From the NCBI GenBank assembly GCA_947466965.1, contig CANIFU010000001.1, positions 125,885 through 173,248 on the forward strand: a DNA stretch of 47,364 nucleotides. Direction: 5' to 3'. Below are positions 18,633 to 27,144 of the stretch, one piece after another. The DNA comes from Bacteroidota bacterium (GTDB lineage: Bacteria; Bacteroidota; Bacteroidia; 2-12-FULL-35-15). The translations under genes were made by a program, and so were the position numbers. The notes beneath the pieces are model-generated. The model saw only the letters and a list, made by a program, of their open reading frames with translations, ran no database searches and was not told the DNA's origin. Position 1 is the first letter of the stretch. Each line of letters opens with the position of its first letter.

Positions 18633-20048
18633 TTAGTGATTTATTTTATCACCTATTCCATGTGATTTCGCTTTTGGTTTCGTGAGATCATAAAAAGTCC
18701 TATCAATCTCTCCATCCGGACTTTCAGCAGGCACTTGAATGAATTTTCCATCTGGATCGATTAGAAAATAACTCGGTATGGATTTTATCTCATAATCCTT
18801 ATTAAGTTTCCCCAAAGAATTGTCATATAAAAACAACCAAGAGTATTTGGTGTTTTTAGATTGAAAATTTTTCAAGTCTGCAATTTTTTTGTCAGAAGAT
18901 ATGCTCACAAATGTTATTCGATCTCCATATAATTTTATTAAAGAGGGAATTATTTTCATTTGTTGCTGACAAACAGAACAGTTGACATCATAGAACATCA
19001 AATACACATATTTCTTATTCCTGAGTTCATCGATACTATGAGTTAATCCTGTTTTGTCAGGTAATTCAAAGTAAGGAGCAAATGTTCCTGTTTTTAATTT
19101 TGAAAAAGAATTTAAAATGTTCTGTGCAATACGTTTGTGTTCTTCTATTATTGTTTCCTGAACAACTTGTTGTAAAATAGCAACTACTGCAGGACGTTTA
19201 AAGGAGTTGTCGTAGTAGGCTTCGTACATTCCTTTAATCAATACTAATTCGCGTAGGGTATCGTTTTGCAAAAATGAATCTCTTTTTAAAAGTTCCATGG
19301 TTCCTGCAAAACTGCCTCTATCGTTTATTTGAAATCCCATAGGTGCTCCAGCTTTAGTCATTGAAAAATCTTTGATTTTTTGTTTGAAAAAAGCATTGAA
19401 TAAAAGCATGTATTCCGGATTATTATAAATGATAGGTTTGTTCATAAGGTATTCTGCAAATAATTTTTTTTCACTTATTTTAGTTTTTTGTTCTATTGAG
19501 GCGATAGTATAATTGATGTATGTTTTGAAATAAGGATTGTTTACTGTTGAATAAAATTCACGCATCGACAGTTTGAAAGAATCTATCTGTAACTGAGGTT
19601 TTATTCTTAAGTAGGATGTGCCTAAAAATTCATCAAATCGATCATCATAGTCCATTGTAATAGCATTAATTTCCGTTTTGCTTTTTAGTTTTATTGAAAG
19701 CTGTATAATTTTTTCCAGATTGGGATTTTGGTAGGTACTTGAATCGGGTGGGAAGAGAATGATCTCATAATTTCCTTTAGGTTCAATATACAGTGAAGAA
19801 ATATTCTTTTCTATTTTTAACGTTATATATTGAATTTCTTTACTATTGAATTCCAGTGTGAAATTTCCCGAAGAATCAATCACAGTATATGTTAATTGTT
19901 TTTGTATGTTGGAAATGTAATCGCTGTTTACCCATACGCCAATTTCTTTAAATTCGTATGTTTTTGCAAGACCTTTTATGATCACATTTTGCGCATGAGT
20001 TATTAACGACAAGAGGAGACTGAATAGGACTATAAAAAATTTATTCAT
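18633..20048 (-). CDS. TlpA-like thiol-disulfide oxidoreductase, exported
   Basis: 471 residues with a signal peptide (to THAQ, ~residue 20), a long N-terminal region (~20-320) of the kind annotated as DUF4369/DUF5106 in Bacteroidota, and a C-terminal thioredoxin-fold domain (~325-455). The redox motif is CSVC in FYDVNCSVCQQQM, followed by the cis-Pro region IKSIPSYFLIDPDG. It probably acts in the periplasm or is anchored to the envelope, although no lipoprotein Cys follows the signal peptide. The partner protein is unknown. It lies 79 bp after coaD on the same strand. Confidence 0.85.
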   Translation of the reverse strand: MNKFFIVLFSLLLSLITHAQNVIIKGLAKTYEFKEIGVWVNSDYISNIQKQLTYTVIDSSGNFTLEFNSKEIQYITLKIEKNISSLYIEPKGNYEIILFPPDSSTYQNPNLEKIIQLSIKLKSKTEINAITMDYDDRFDEFLGTSYLRIKPQLQIDSFKLSMREFYSTVNNPYFKTYINYTIASIEQKTKISEKKLFAEYLMNKPIIYNNPEYMLLFNAFFKQKIKDFSMTKAGAPMGFQINDRGSFAGTMELLKRDSFLQNDTLRELVLIKGMYEAYYDNSFKRPAVVAILQQVVQETIIEEHKRIAQNILNSFSKLKTGTFAPYFELPDKTGLTHSIDELRNKKYVYLMFYDVNCSVCQQQMKIIPSLIKLYGDRITFVSISSDKKIADLKNFQSKNTKYSWLFLYDNSLGKLNKDYEIKSIPSYFLIDPDGKFIQVPAESPDGEIDRTFYDLTKPKAKSHGIGDKINH

Positions 20049-20127
20049 AGAAGTTAATGATTTGTGACTACTTCATCCCGATAACCTTTGTCACTTTTTG
20101 TTTGATGATTGCAATAGTTGTGCCCGA

Positions 20128-20598
20128 TTATATTTTTTTAAAATCAACTCCTTCGGGTACGAAAGGAGAAGCATCGCCACCATTTCGAATTATATCACGC
20201 ACAATTGTTGAATTTATTGCAGAAAGTTCAGGAATTGGTAAAATAAATATGGTTTCTATATGCTGCGCCATTACTTTATTATTTTGTGCGATTGATTTTT
20301 CAAATTCAAAATCTGCAGAAGTACGCAGCCCGCGAAGGATGAAGTTTGCATTTACTTTTTTACAAAATTCAATTGTAAGTCCAGTGTATGATTCTATGTG
20401 AACATTGGGCTCATTCAAAAAGACTTGTCTGATCCACTTTTCACGTTGTTCCAGACTAAAGTAATTTTGTTTGCTGCTATTTTTTCCTATTGCAATAATT
20501 ATTTCATCGAAAAGTGGTAAAGCTCTTCTTAAAATATTCTCGTGTCCTTTTGTTATAGGATCGAAAGATCCCGGAAAAATTGCAATACGTTTGTTCAT
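20128..20598 (-). CDS. coaD: Phosphopantetheine adenylyltransferase
   Basis: Transfers AMP to 4'-phosphopantetheine to form dephospho-CoA, the penultimate step of coenzyme A synthesis. The 156 residues are the family length. The nucleotidyltransferase motif is seen in FPGSFDPITKGH (residues 8-19), with FILRGLRTSADFEFE near 90 and the C-terminal STIVRDIIRNGGD. The ATG at 20598 begins the conserved strand. Upstream, the minus strand reads TAAATTCG at 20621-20628, a one-base variant of the -7 box. Confidence 0.96.
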   Translation of the reverse strand: MNKRIAIFPGSFDPITKGHENILRRALPLFDEIIIAIGKNSSKQNYFSLEQREKWIRQVFLNEPNVHIESYTGLTIEFCKKVNANFILRGLRTSADFEFEKSIAQNNKVMAQHIETIFILPIPELSAINSTIVRDIIRNGGDASPFVPEGVDFKKI

Positions 20599-20702
20599 TA
20601 TTTTAGCATTAATCTTATTACGAATTTACGAAAATATTTTAAATATAAGTGTATACTTTGTATCTGATAAGGTGTGATAATGCTTTGTGAAAGGGTGATT
20701 CT

Positions 20703-21245
20703 TTACCCAACATTGTTTTCAAATATTGCAAAATTTACATTCCCATAACTACGGTGTTCTTTGAAATGAAGTAGTTTACTTAAGTCTGTTGTAGGTCCGT
20801 GTTCAACGATTAACCAACCATTCGGTTTTAGTAATTTGTTTGCGAAAACAAGTTCGGGTAAAAGTTCAAAATGTTCCATGTCATAAGGTGGATCACAGAA
20901 AACAATATGATAAGGTAGATTTGCTCTTTTCAAAAAGGTAAACGCATCTGATTTTATTACTTTTATTGTATTCATCTTGAACTCGGAACTTGTTTTTTTT
21001 ACAAATTCACAACAGCTGTAATTGCTATCTACACTTGTGATATCACCACAGCCACGGGATGCAAATTCGTAGGTGATGTTACCTGTTCCGCAAAAGAGAT
21101 CTACTATTTTTAGTCCATCAAATTCAAAATGATTATTCAGGATATTGAATATACTTTCTTTTGCAAAATCTGTGGTAGGTCGAACCGGAAGATTTTTGGG
21201 AGGATGAACAACTCTTCCTTTGTGAGTGCCACTTATTATACGCAT
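20703..21245 (-). CDS. rsmD: 16S rRNA (guanine(966)-N(2))-methyltransferase
   Basis: Methylates G966 of 16S rRNA in the assembling small subunit. The 180 residues have MRIISGTHKGRVV at the start, the SAM motif VDLFCGTGN (48-56) and the N-methyltransferase motif DPPY (118-121). Its first 10 bases overlap the end of the DUF3822 gene, so the two are co-transcribed and probably coupled in translation. This pairing is common in Bacteroidota. Confidence 0.94.
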   Translation of the reverse strand: MRIISGTHKGRVVHPPKNLPVRPTTDFAKESIFNILNNHFEFDGLKIVDLFCGTGNITYEFASRGCGDITSVDSNYSCCEFVKKTSSEFKMNTIKVIKSDAFTFLKRANLPYHIVFCDPPYDMEHFELLPELVFANKLLKPNGWLIVEHGPTTDLSKLLHFKEHRSYGNVNFAIFENNVG

Positions 21246-22120
21246 TCGTTATAGTAGCTATTAAATAAGGTGAAATTAAAATGTTTGGGTAATGTTTGTA
21301 ATTGGTAGCTATAGTCTGAGTTTACTGTTCGTTCAGCAAATTTTATATTACGGATGTATTTGTTAATTAGTATGTATAGGCTAGACGACTTTTCGATTTC
21401 GCCTAATATGACAGTTTCTGTTTTTTCGGGATTGAGTTGAAGTTGTTCAAACGCAAATAAAACATAATAAATAAAATCTTCTGGTGAATGGTAGTTGAAT
21501 GAATTGTAAAATATTAAATTTCTACTCTCTAATAATAGTATCTCTAAGCGAGAAGATTCAATATTTATGTATATTTTTTTTCCAGTTTGATTTTTATTGC
21601 TTGTTGAAAGCGTATTTATTAATGCACTGGAAGTATGGTGGTATTTTACATTTGAATAGAATTGATCCAGTTTTAATTTTAAGGATGCTGGCATTGCAAA
21701 TACATTTTTAGCATCTAAATTTTTGAGCTCATCCACCAATATAAATTCACTCTCGTTGATTGAAACATTGAATTTTAAATACATTTCTTTTCTGTTTTCT
21801 TCAAATAATGCATTTGGAACCAGGGTTGACAAATTGCTTACAATCAAACAAACTACTGATTGGAATCTATGATTGATAAGTTTACTTTCCTCTACTAGTA
21901 AATCGAATAATTCAGTAAATGCTTCAGAACTATCTGTGTTAGAAACAATATATTTTTCTAATGCAATGTATTTGTTTTGTTGATTATCATGAATTGCTAT
22001 TAGAATATCATTCACTCCAATTTGAAGCAATAGCTGATACGATTGCGATTTCTTTTCATCGAATGCTTCATCAATGAATGAATGAAGCTGGGTTATTTTT
22101 TTTTTAAAATCGGTTGACAT
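21236..22120 (-). CDS. DUF3822 family protein
   Basis: 294-residue cytosolic protein recognised as DUF3822 from its position directly before rsmD and from its general pattern (for example YINIESSRLEILLLESRNL in the middle, and a C-terminal segment with FAERTVNSDYSYQLQTLP). There is no catalytic motif I can name and no signal peptide. The ATG at 22120 is preferred because an upstream in-frame codon at 22171 would run through the promoter box at 22127-22134. Function is unknown; the overlap with rsmD hints at ribosome or RNA work, but this is inference. Confidence 0.75.
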   Translation of the reverse strand: MSTDFKKKITQLHSFIDEAFDEKKSQSYQLLLQIGVNDILIAIHDNQQNKYIALEKYIVSNTDSSEAFTELFDLLVEESKLINHRFQSVVCLIVSNLSTLVPNALFEENRKEMYLKFNVSINESEFILVDELKNLDAKNVFAMPASLKLKLDQFYSNVKYHHTSSALINTLSTSNKNQTGKKIYINIESSRLEILLLESRNLIFYNSFNYHSPEDFIYYVLFAFEQLQLNPEKTETVILGEIEKSSSLYILINKYIRNIKFAERTVNSDYSYQLQTLPKHFNFTLFNSYYNECV

Positions 22121-22126
22121 CTTTTG

Positions 22127-22134
22127 CAAAGATA
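22127..22134 (-). promoter_or_regulatory. Candidate -7 box immediately before the DUF3822 gene
   Basis: The minus strand reads TATCTTTG, then 6 nt, then the ATG at 22120, again implying an extremely short or absent leader. Confidence 0.45.
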
Positions 22135-22293
22135 TACATTTTACTGATTTTATTGCCTCGTAGGGTCTCAAAGTTGATAGCTGTTTTTATTCTTTTATTT
22201 CTTGCGTTATTAATTACAAAAAAAAATAGGTATTCAATAACCCGTGAACGACATTGAGCAGTAGTTTGGTGTGGTGAATTCCATACATAATCG

Positions 22294-22301
22294 TAAATTT
22301 G
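22294..22301 (+). promoter_or_regulatory. Candidate -7 box of the RecD-like helicase gene
   Basis: TAAATTTG lies 20 nt before the ATG at 22322. A TTTG sits at 22265-22268, 25 nt upstream, wider than the usual ~19-nt spacer. Confidence 0.45.
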
Positions 22302-22321
22302 TTATTATTCTTTATTATACA

Positions 22322-23749
22322 ATGAAGCAGGAAGCGTTTAGTAAAATTTTATTGGATAGCTTTCCATTTGAAACTACAAGTGGACAGCGCTCTTTATTAA
22401 CAAAACTATCGGAGTTTATCCTGAATAAAAATTCGGATCAGATCTTTGTTTTAAAAGGATATGCAGGAACAGGAAAAACTACGATTGTTCGTTCCTTGGT
22501 AAAAAGTATGCCTGCTGTGAATGGTAAAACAGTTTTGTTGGCTCCTACAGGCCGAGCGGCAAAAGTTCTTTCTAATTATACCGACAAACAAGCATTAACG
22601 ATTCATAAAAAAATTTACCATCGGAAACCTGAAAATTCAGAAGGATTAGCATTTATACTTCAACAAAATTTACATACGGATACTATTTTTATAGTGGATG
22701 AGTCTTCTATGATTTCCAATTCTGGAGGTTTAACTACTAGTGGAATGTTTGGTGGAGGAAGTTTGTTAGACGATTTGATTGCCTATGTTTTTAATGGTAA
22801 TAATTGTAAACTACTGTTTATTGGTGATACAGCACAGTTGCCTCCTGTAGGTTTGGATGTGAGTCCCGCTCTCGATGTTGATTTTTTAAAAGCATCGTAT
22901 TCTTTTCAGTTGGATTGGTTTGAATTGACAGAGGTAGTAAGACAGGCGGGTGATTCTGGTGTATTAACAAATGCAACTGAAATTCGTAATCAGATAAAAA
23001 GTAAGTCAGGGACTAAGCCTCATTTTTTGTTAAATGGTTTTAAGGATGTCATTCGCTTAGGTGGTGATGAGTTGGAAGATGCGCTCAATAGTGCATATTC
23101 AAAATATGGTGCAGAAGAAACAATGGTTATTTGCCGCTCGAATAAACGTGCAAATATTTTTAATCAACAAATCAGAGCTCGTATTCGCTGGCAGGAAAAC
23201 GAATTATCTGCCGGTGATTTTATGATGGTTGTGAAGAATAATTATTTTTGGCTTCCTCAGGAGTCGAAGGCTGGCTTTGTAGCCAATGGTGATATTATAC
23301 AACTTACAAGCATTGGTAAAATTCAGGAAATGCATGGTTTTAGATTTGCGGATGTAAGAATGCGGATGATTGATTATCCTGATGAACCTGAATTAGAAAC
23401 ACGCTTGTTGTTAGATACAATTATGAGTGATGCTCCTGCGCTTTCTCAAGCTGAAAATAAGCGATTATATCTGTCTGTTTTAGATGACTATGCCGATATA
23501 GCAGATAGAAGATTGCGATTAAAAAAAGTGAAAGAAGATTCATTTTTTAATGCTCTGCAAGTTAAATTTGCCTATGCTATAACTTGTCATAAAGCCCAAG
23601 GTGGTCAGTGGCCATGCGTATTTGTTGAACAAGGTTATTTAACAGATGAAATGATCAATACAGAATATCTACGTTGGTTATATACCGCTGTATCGCGTGC
23701 ATCAACTAAATTATATCTTGTGAATTTTAATGAAGAATTTTTTGAGTAA
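22322..23749 (+). CDS. RecD/PIF1-like ATP-dependent DNA helicase
   Basis: 475-residue superfamily 1B helicase. Visible motifs in order are Walker A GYAGTGKTT (46-54), PTGRAAKVLS (motif Ia), VDESSM (motif II), LLFIGDTAQLPPVG (motif III) and, at the C-terminus, YAITCHKAQGGQW and LYTAVSRAST (motifs V and VI). It lacks the long N-terminal domain of RecD2 and there are no recB/recC genes nearby, so a stand-alone 5'-3' helicase in repair or replication is likely. The ATG at 22322 was chosen over an in-frame codon at 22271 because of the promoter box between them. Confidence 0.88.
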   Translation: MKQEAFSKILLDSFPFETTSGQRSLLTKLSEFILNKNSDQIFVLKGYAGTGKTTIVRSLVKSMPAVNGKTVLLAPTGRAAKVLSNYTDKQALTIHKKIYHRKPENSEGLAFILQQNLHTDTIFIVDESSMISNSGGLTTSGMFGGGSLLDDLIAYVFNGNNCKLLFIGDTAQLPPVGLDVSPALDVDFLKASYSFQLDWFELTEVVRQAGDSGVLTNATEIRNQIKSKSGTKPHFLLNGFKDVIRLGGDELEDALNSAYSKYGAEETMVICRSNKRANIFNQQIRARIRWQENELSAGDFMMVVKNNYFWLPQESKAGFVANGDIIQLTSIGKIQEMHGFRFADVRMRMIDYPDEPELETRLLLDTIMSDAPALSQAENKRLYLSVLDDYADIADRRLRLKKVKEDSFFNALQVKFAYAITCHKAQGGQWPCVFVEQGYLTDEMINTEYLRWLYTAVSRASTKLYLVNFNEEFFE

Positions 23750-23762
23750 AAATAGAATTAAT

Positions 23763-24164
23763 TTACTCTTCCCTTTCGAAAGCAAAACCAATCTTAGTAT
23801 TGAATTTAGGCCATTGGGTTACAGTTCCGTTTTTTTCTTTTACTCTGATATTCTTAAAAAAAAGGGTAGTTCCATTATCAACTCTGTTTATTCTGTTTTG
23901 CATTGTTGTTGAAAGTGTATGGCCTGTTACACTTTCTTTAAATTCAATTCCTTTTATAATAACCATTACGTCAAAGGATATAATTGCTGAATCTAAAATG
24001 TTGCCATAATTATCTTTGCCCACCAACCGGTTGTTTACATTGTCGAAAAGTAAGCTAAATATTTTTCCATTTTTCTGCACTTTAATAGTTCCCTTCATGT
24101 CTTCTTGTGCTATGGAAGCAATGTTTAAAAGAATTAGACAGCAGACTATTAATAGCTTTTTCAT
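23763..24164 (-). CDS. Small exported protein, possibly GldM C-terminal-domain-like
   Basis: 133 residues with a clear signal peptide (MKKLLIVCCLILLNIASIAQ). The mature ~113 residues are beta-rich. The segment with SFDVMVIIKG, VTGHTLSTTMQNRINRVDNG and LFFKNIRVKEKNG recalls the last beta domain of GldM/PorM, where a phrase about an unordered helix is followed by a FENI/YFEDIKV strand and a K-x-DG turn. This is a visual resemblance only. The gene is convergent with the helicase gene (13-bp gap). No other function can be proposed. Confidence 0.6.
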   Translation of the reverse strand: MKKLLIVCCLILLNIASIAQEDMKGTIKVQKNGKIFSLLFDNVNNRLVGKDNYGNILDSAIISFDVMVIIKGIEFKESVTGHTLSTTMQNRINRVDNGTTLFFKNIRVKEKNGTVTQWPKFNTKIGFAFEREE

Positions 24165-24178
24165 GGAAATTGTTTAAG

Positions 24179-24186
24179 CAAATATA
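24179..24186 (-). promoter_or_regulatory. Candidate -7 box of the small exported protein gene
   Basis: The minus strand reads TATATTTG, 14 nt before the ATG at 24164. No exact -33 element is visible. Confidence 0.45.
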
Positions 24187-24253
24187 AGACCATCTTTTTT
24201 TCTAGATTTTTTGATTTCTTTTGCTCCGATGGATACTTTTTGTAATCGTTAAA

Positions 24254-25207
24254 TTAAAATTTGTAAGAAATTCCAATTGCTAATACTTCTTTAAATTGAA
24301 GACGTGGTCCGGTTCTGTTTATGATAACACCATTTACAGTTTCACTTACTGGAACAGGAATGTTATGATCATAAATCATATTGGTACTTATGCTGGCTGA
24401 TATAAGTTTGTTAACTTTCATTGATAATAAAAGTTCCCAGTTCACCTGAATGTTTTGTGGGTCTTTTAGGTAATTACTGAATAATTCAAGTTTAGTAGCA
24501 AGATTTACATTTTTCATGATGTCCTTTTTGAAAGCGATTTTTATATAGCCGCCAAATTGACTATTTATCATTTCTCCATTTTTGACAATAACATAAGCTC
24601 CTGCAACGGTGTCGTATTGTGCAGGAGTAACTCCGAATGCTCCTTCATTTGCAAGTCGTTTGTCGTTTACAATTATGGTTTTGGATGTAATTGGAGAAAC
24701 GAATACAGAGAAACTATTATCTTTTGTTTTATAATCCAATCCTATAGAACCAATAACATAACCAGGTGCCATAAAATGGGAAACTATATTTGATTCATCG
24801 GGCAGGTTATACCCGTCATCAAACTGACTTTTGAAATTAATAAGTGCTGTGTAATACCAATGATTATAAAAAGCATAACGGCCAATTTTAGAAGTAAAAT
24901 CTATTTTATCTTCATTTTTACGAACCTTTTGATTCCCTGATTTTAATAATCCGTAGGCCACTTCAATTGTATTATCCCAGGTCCACTTGTCCTTTTGATA
25001 ATTTGCGAAAAGAGTTGTTAAGGCTGTTGCTGAAAATGCGTTTTCACCCCCTGCAGCCCAGTTGGTAAAGCTAGATTGTGTAAAATTCAATCCAGTCATA
25101 CCGCCTTTTTTCCAATACTTTGGAGCAGGTTGGGTTGTATCTACCGTTTGAGAAAAAGAAATTCTTGTAATGAAAATTGTTACAAGCAATAGGATTATTT
25201 TTTTCAT
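24254..25207 (-). CDS. DUF3078 family outer-membrane-type protein
   Basis: 317 residues with a signal peptide ending ISFSQ. The mature N-terminus has the family hallmark WKKGGMTGLNFTQSSFTNWA and AAGGENAFS, typical of DUF3078 proteins. Alternating amphipathic strands rich in Tyr, Phe and Asn run to the final aromatic strand IGISYKF, so an outer-membrane beta-barrel is likely. No function is established for the family. It starts 6 bp after mscL on the same strand and should be co-transcribed with it. Confidence 0.85.
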   Translation of the reverse strand: MKKIILLLVTIFITRISFSQTVDTTQPAPKYWKKGGMTGLNFTQSSFTNWAAGGENAFSATALTTLFANYQKDKWTWDNTIEVAYGLLKSGNQKVRKNEDKIDFTSKIGRYAFYNHWYYTALINFKSQFDDGYNLPDESNIVSHFMAPGYVIGSIGLDYKTKDNSFSVFVSPITSKTIIVNDKRLANEGAFGVTPAQYDTVAGAYVIVKNGEMINSQFGGYIKIAFKKDIMKNVNLATKLELFSNYLKDPQNIQVNWELLLSMKVNKLISASISTNMIYDHNIPVPVSETVNGVIINRTGPRLQFKEVLAIGISYKF

Positions 25208-25213
25208 TATTAC

Positions 25214-25597
25214 TTATTTTTTTAGTAAATCGCGAATCTCTGTTAATAATTCTTCTTGTGAAGGTCCTGTAGGAACTGCTGGATGAACTGTTGCTTCTTC
25301 TTTTTTCTTTGCTGCATTCATACCTTTTATAATCATAAATAAAACAAATGCAACAATAATAAAGTTGATGATTGCTGATAGAAAGCTTCCGTATTTAACA
25401 GAGCCAAAAATAGTTAATTCAGCAAGATTAGAAACATGTGCTGCTTCCAATGCAGGTTTTAATATAAGAGGTGTAATAACGTCATCAATTAAGGAGCTCA
25501 CTATTTTTCCAAATGCCCCACCAATTATAACACCTATTGCTAAATCAACAACATTGCCTTTCATGGCAAAGTCCTTAAATTCTTTCATCATTCCCAT
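25214..25597 (-). CDS. mscL: Large-conductance mechanosensitive channel
   Basis: Pentameric inner-membrane channel that opens under sudden turgor and releases solutes. The 127 residues have the conserved first helix FKDFAMKGNVVDLAIGVIIG, the pore-lining GGAFGKIVSSLIDDVITP, a second membrane helix (~75-97) with AIINFIIVAFVLFMIIKG, and a C-terminal helix with EELLTEIRDLLKK. It is followed after 6 bp by the DUF3078 gene, so osmotic protection and an envelope protein share a transcript. Confidence 0.95.
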   Translation of the reverse strand: MGMMKEFKDFAMKGNVVDLAIGVIIGGAFGKIVSSLIDDVITPLILKPALEAAHVSNLAELTIFGSVKYGSFLSAIINFIIVAFVLFMIIKGMNAAKKKEEATVHPAVPTGPSQEELLTEIRDLLKK

Positions 25598-25625
25598 TTC
25601 TTTATATTTTAATAGTTAAACATAG

Positions 25626-25633
25626 CAAATATA
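25626..25633 (-). promoter_or_regulatory. Candidate -7 box of mscL
   Basis: The minus strand reads TATATTTG 28 nt before the mscL ATG. A TTG lies 15 nt upstream in the T-tract of the preceding terminator, a shorter spacer than usual. Confidence 0.45.
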
Positions 25634-25652
25634 TAGTAAAATAGAAGACAAA

Positions 25653-25681
25653 AAAAGACGCACCTACTTGGTGCGTCTTTT
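25653..25681 (-). terminator. Rho-independent terminator of icd
   Basis: A perfect 12-bp stem (AAAAGACGCACC / GGTGCGTCTTTT) with a 5-nt loop; on the minus strand it runs into a T-tract. It separates icd from mscL. Confidence 0.9.
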
Positions 25682-25698
25682 ATCTTGTAAGAATTATA

Positions 25699-26931
25699 TT
25701 ATTGACCCAATTTAGTTTTTAAGTTGGTATCCAACGCGGTTAAAAATTCTTCGGTATATAAATAATGTTCACCATGAGAAACTTTATTTCCATGGATACA
25801 AACGGCTAAATCTTTTGTCATTTTACCAGATTCAACCGTTTCCACACAAACTTGTTCAAGTGCATGACAGAAATTGATTAGTTCTTGGTTGCCATCTAAT
25901 TTTCCGCGAAATTCTAATCCGCGTGTCCAAGCAAAAATAGAAGCAATTGGATTTGTAGATGTAGGTTTTCCTGCTTGATGATCTCTGAAGTGACGTGTAA
26001 CGGTTCCATGTGCAGCTTCTGCTTCCATTGTCTTTCCATCAGGCGTCACTAAAACAGACGTCATTAAACCTAATGAACCAAAGCCTTGAGCAACAGTATC
26101 TGATTGTACATCTCCATCGTAATTTTTACAAGCCCAAACAAAGTTTCCGTTCCATTTTAAAGCGGAAGCAACCATGTCGTCAATTAAACGGTGTTCATAA
26201 ACGATTCCGGCTGCAGTAAATTTTTCTTTGTAATCTGCTTGATAAATTTCTTCAAAAATATCTTTGAAACGACCATCATATTTTTTTAAGATGGTATTTT
26301 TTGTTGATAAGTACAAAGGCCATTTTTTTGCTAATGCAGTATTGAAACATGAATGAGCAAATCCTCTGATAGACTCATCTGTGTTGTACATTGTCATCGC
26401 TACACCATCCCCTTTAAAGTTGAATACTTCAAAACTTTGAACAGCACTTCCATCTTCTGGTGTAAAGCTAACTGTTAACTTTCCTTTACCTTTGGTAACG
26501 AAATCTGTTGCACGGTATTGGTCTCCAAATGCATGACGGCCAATGCAAATAGGAGCAGTCCAGTTTGGAACTAATCTTGGAACATTTTTACAAACGATAG
26601 GTTCACGAAAAACAGTACCATCTAAGATGTTACGAATTGTTCCGTTTGGTGATTTCCACATTTGTTTTAATTTGAACTCAGTAACACGCTCTTCATCAGG
26701 AGTAATTGTTGCGCATTTAATTCCAACATTGTATTTTTTAATTGCTTCAGCAGAATCAATTGTAACTTGATCATTTGTAGCATCGCGGTGCTCAACACCT
26801 AAATCAAAGTATTTAATATCTAGCTCCAGATAAGGAAGTATTAATTTGTCTTTTATGAATTTCCAAATGATTCGCGTCATTTCATCACCATCAAGTTCTA
26901 CAACTGGATTTGCTACTTTAATTTTGCTCAT
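25699..26931 (-). CDS. icd: NADP-dependent isocitrate dehydrogenase (homodimeric, eukaryote-like type)
   Basis: Oxidises isocitrate to 2-oxoglutarate with NADP in the TCA cycle. The 410 residues are of the type found in mitochondria and cytosol of eukaryotes rather than E. coli Icd: [18 protein letters not shown] near the start, the substrate loop [19 protein letters not shown] near 95, and [15 protein letters not shown] near 130 (the arginine that corresponds to human IDH1 R132). The C-terminal part has [17 protein letters not shown] near 310. A TAnnTTTG box lies about 64 nt upstream and a terminator 18 bp downstream. Confidence 0.95.
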   Translation of the reverse strand: MSKIKVANPVVELDGDEMTRIIWKFIKDKLILPYLELDIKYFDLGVEHRDATNDQVTIDSAEAIKKYNVGIKCATITPDEERVTEFKLKQMWKSPNGTIRNILDGTVFREPIVCKNVPRLVPNWTAPICIGRHAFGDQYRATDFVTKGKGKLTVSFTPEDGSAVQSFEVFNFKGDGVAMTMYNTDESIRGFAHSCFNTALAKKWPLYLSTKNTILKKYDGRFKDIFEEIYQADYKEKFTAAGIVYEHRLIDDMVASALKWNGNFVWACKNYDGDVQSDTVAQGFGSLGLMTSVLVTPDGKTMEAEAAHGTVTRHFRDHQAGKPTSTNPIASIFAWTRGLEFRGKLDGNQELINFCHALEQVCVETVESGKMTKDLAVCIHGNKVSHGEHYLYTEEFLTALDTNLKTKLGQ

Positions 26932-26995
26932 GTTAATTATAATTTAAAGATTGAAAGAATAAAGGTTAAAAGGTTTTTGGTTTAATAAACTGAGG

Positions 26996-27003
26996 CAAAT
27001 ATA
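26996..27003 (-). promoter_or_regulatory. Candidate -7 box of icd
   Basis: The minus strand reads TATATTTG, 64 nt before the icd ATG, directly after the terminator of the M16 peptidase gene. The -33 region (TTTTTTCGG) is only partly like TTTG. Confidence 0.45.
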
Positions 27004-27019
27004 ACATTTTTGTCCGAAA

Positions 27020-27050
27020 AAAGAGCCTAAATTTGATGGTTAGGCTCTTT
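27020..27050 (-). terminator. Rho-independent terminator of the M16 peptidase gene
   Basis: Stem AAAGAGCCTAA / TTAGGCTCTTT (11 bp) with a 9-nt loop; the minus-strand transcript continues with T residues. It lies about 95 bp past the peptidase stop. Confidence 0.88.
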
Positions 27051-27144
27051 GAAAGTAGGATAAAATTAACCTTATTGAAATAAACCCAGCAGACTTGAAA
27101 AGATAATGCTAGCCTGCCGGTATATTGTTAATTTGTTTTTAAGA

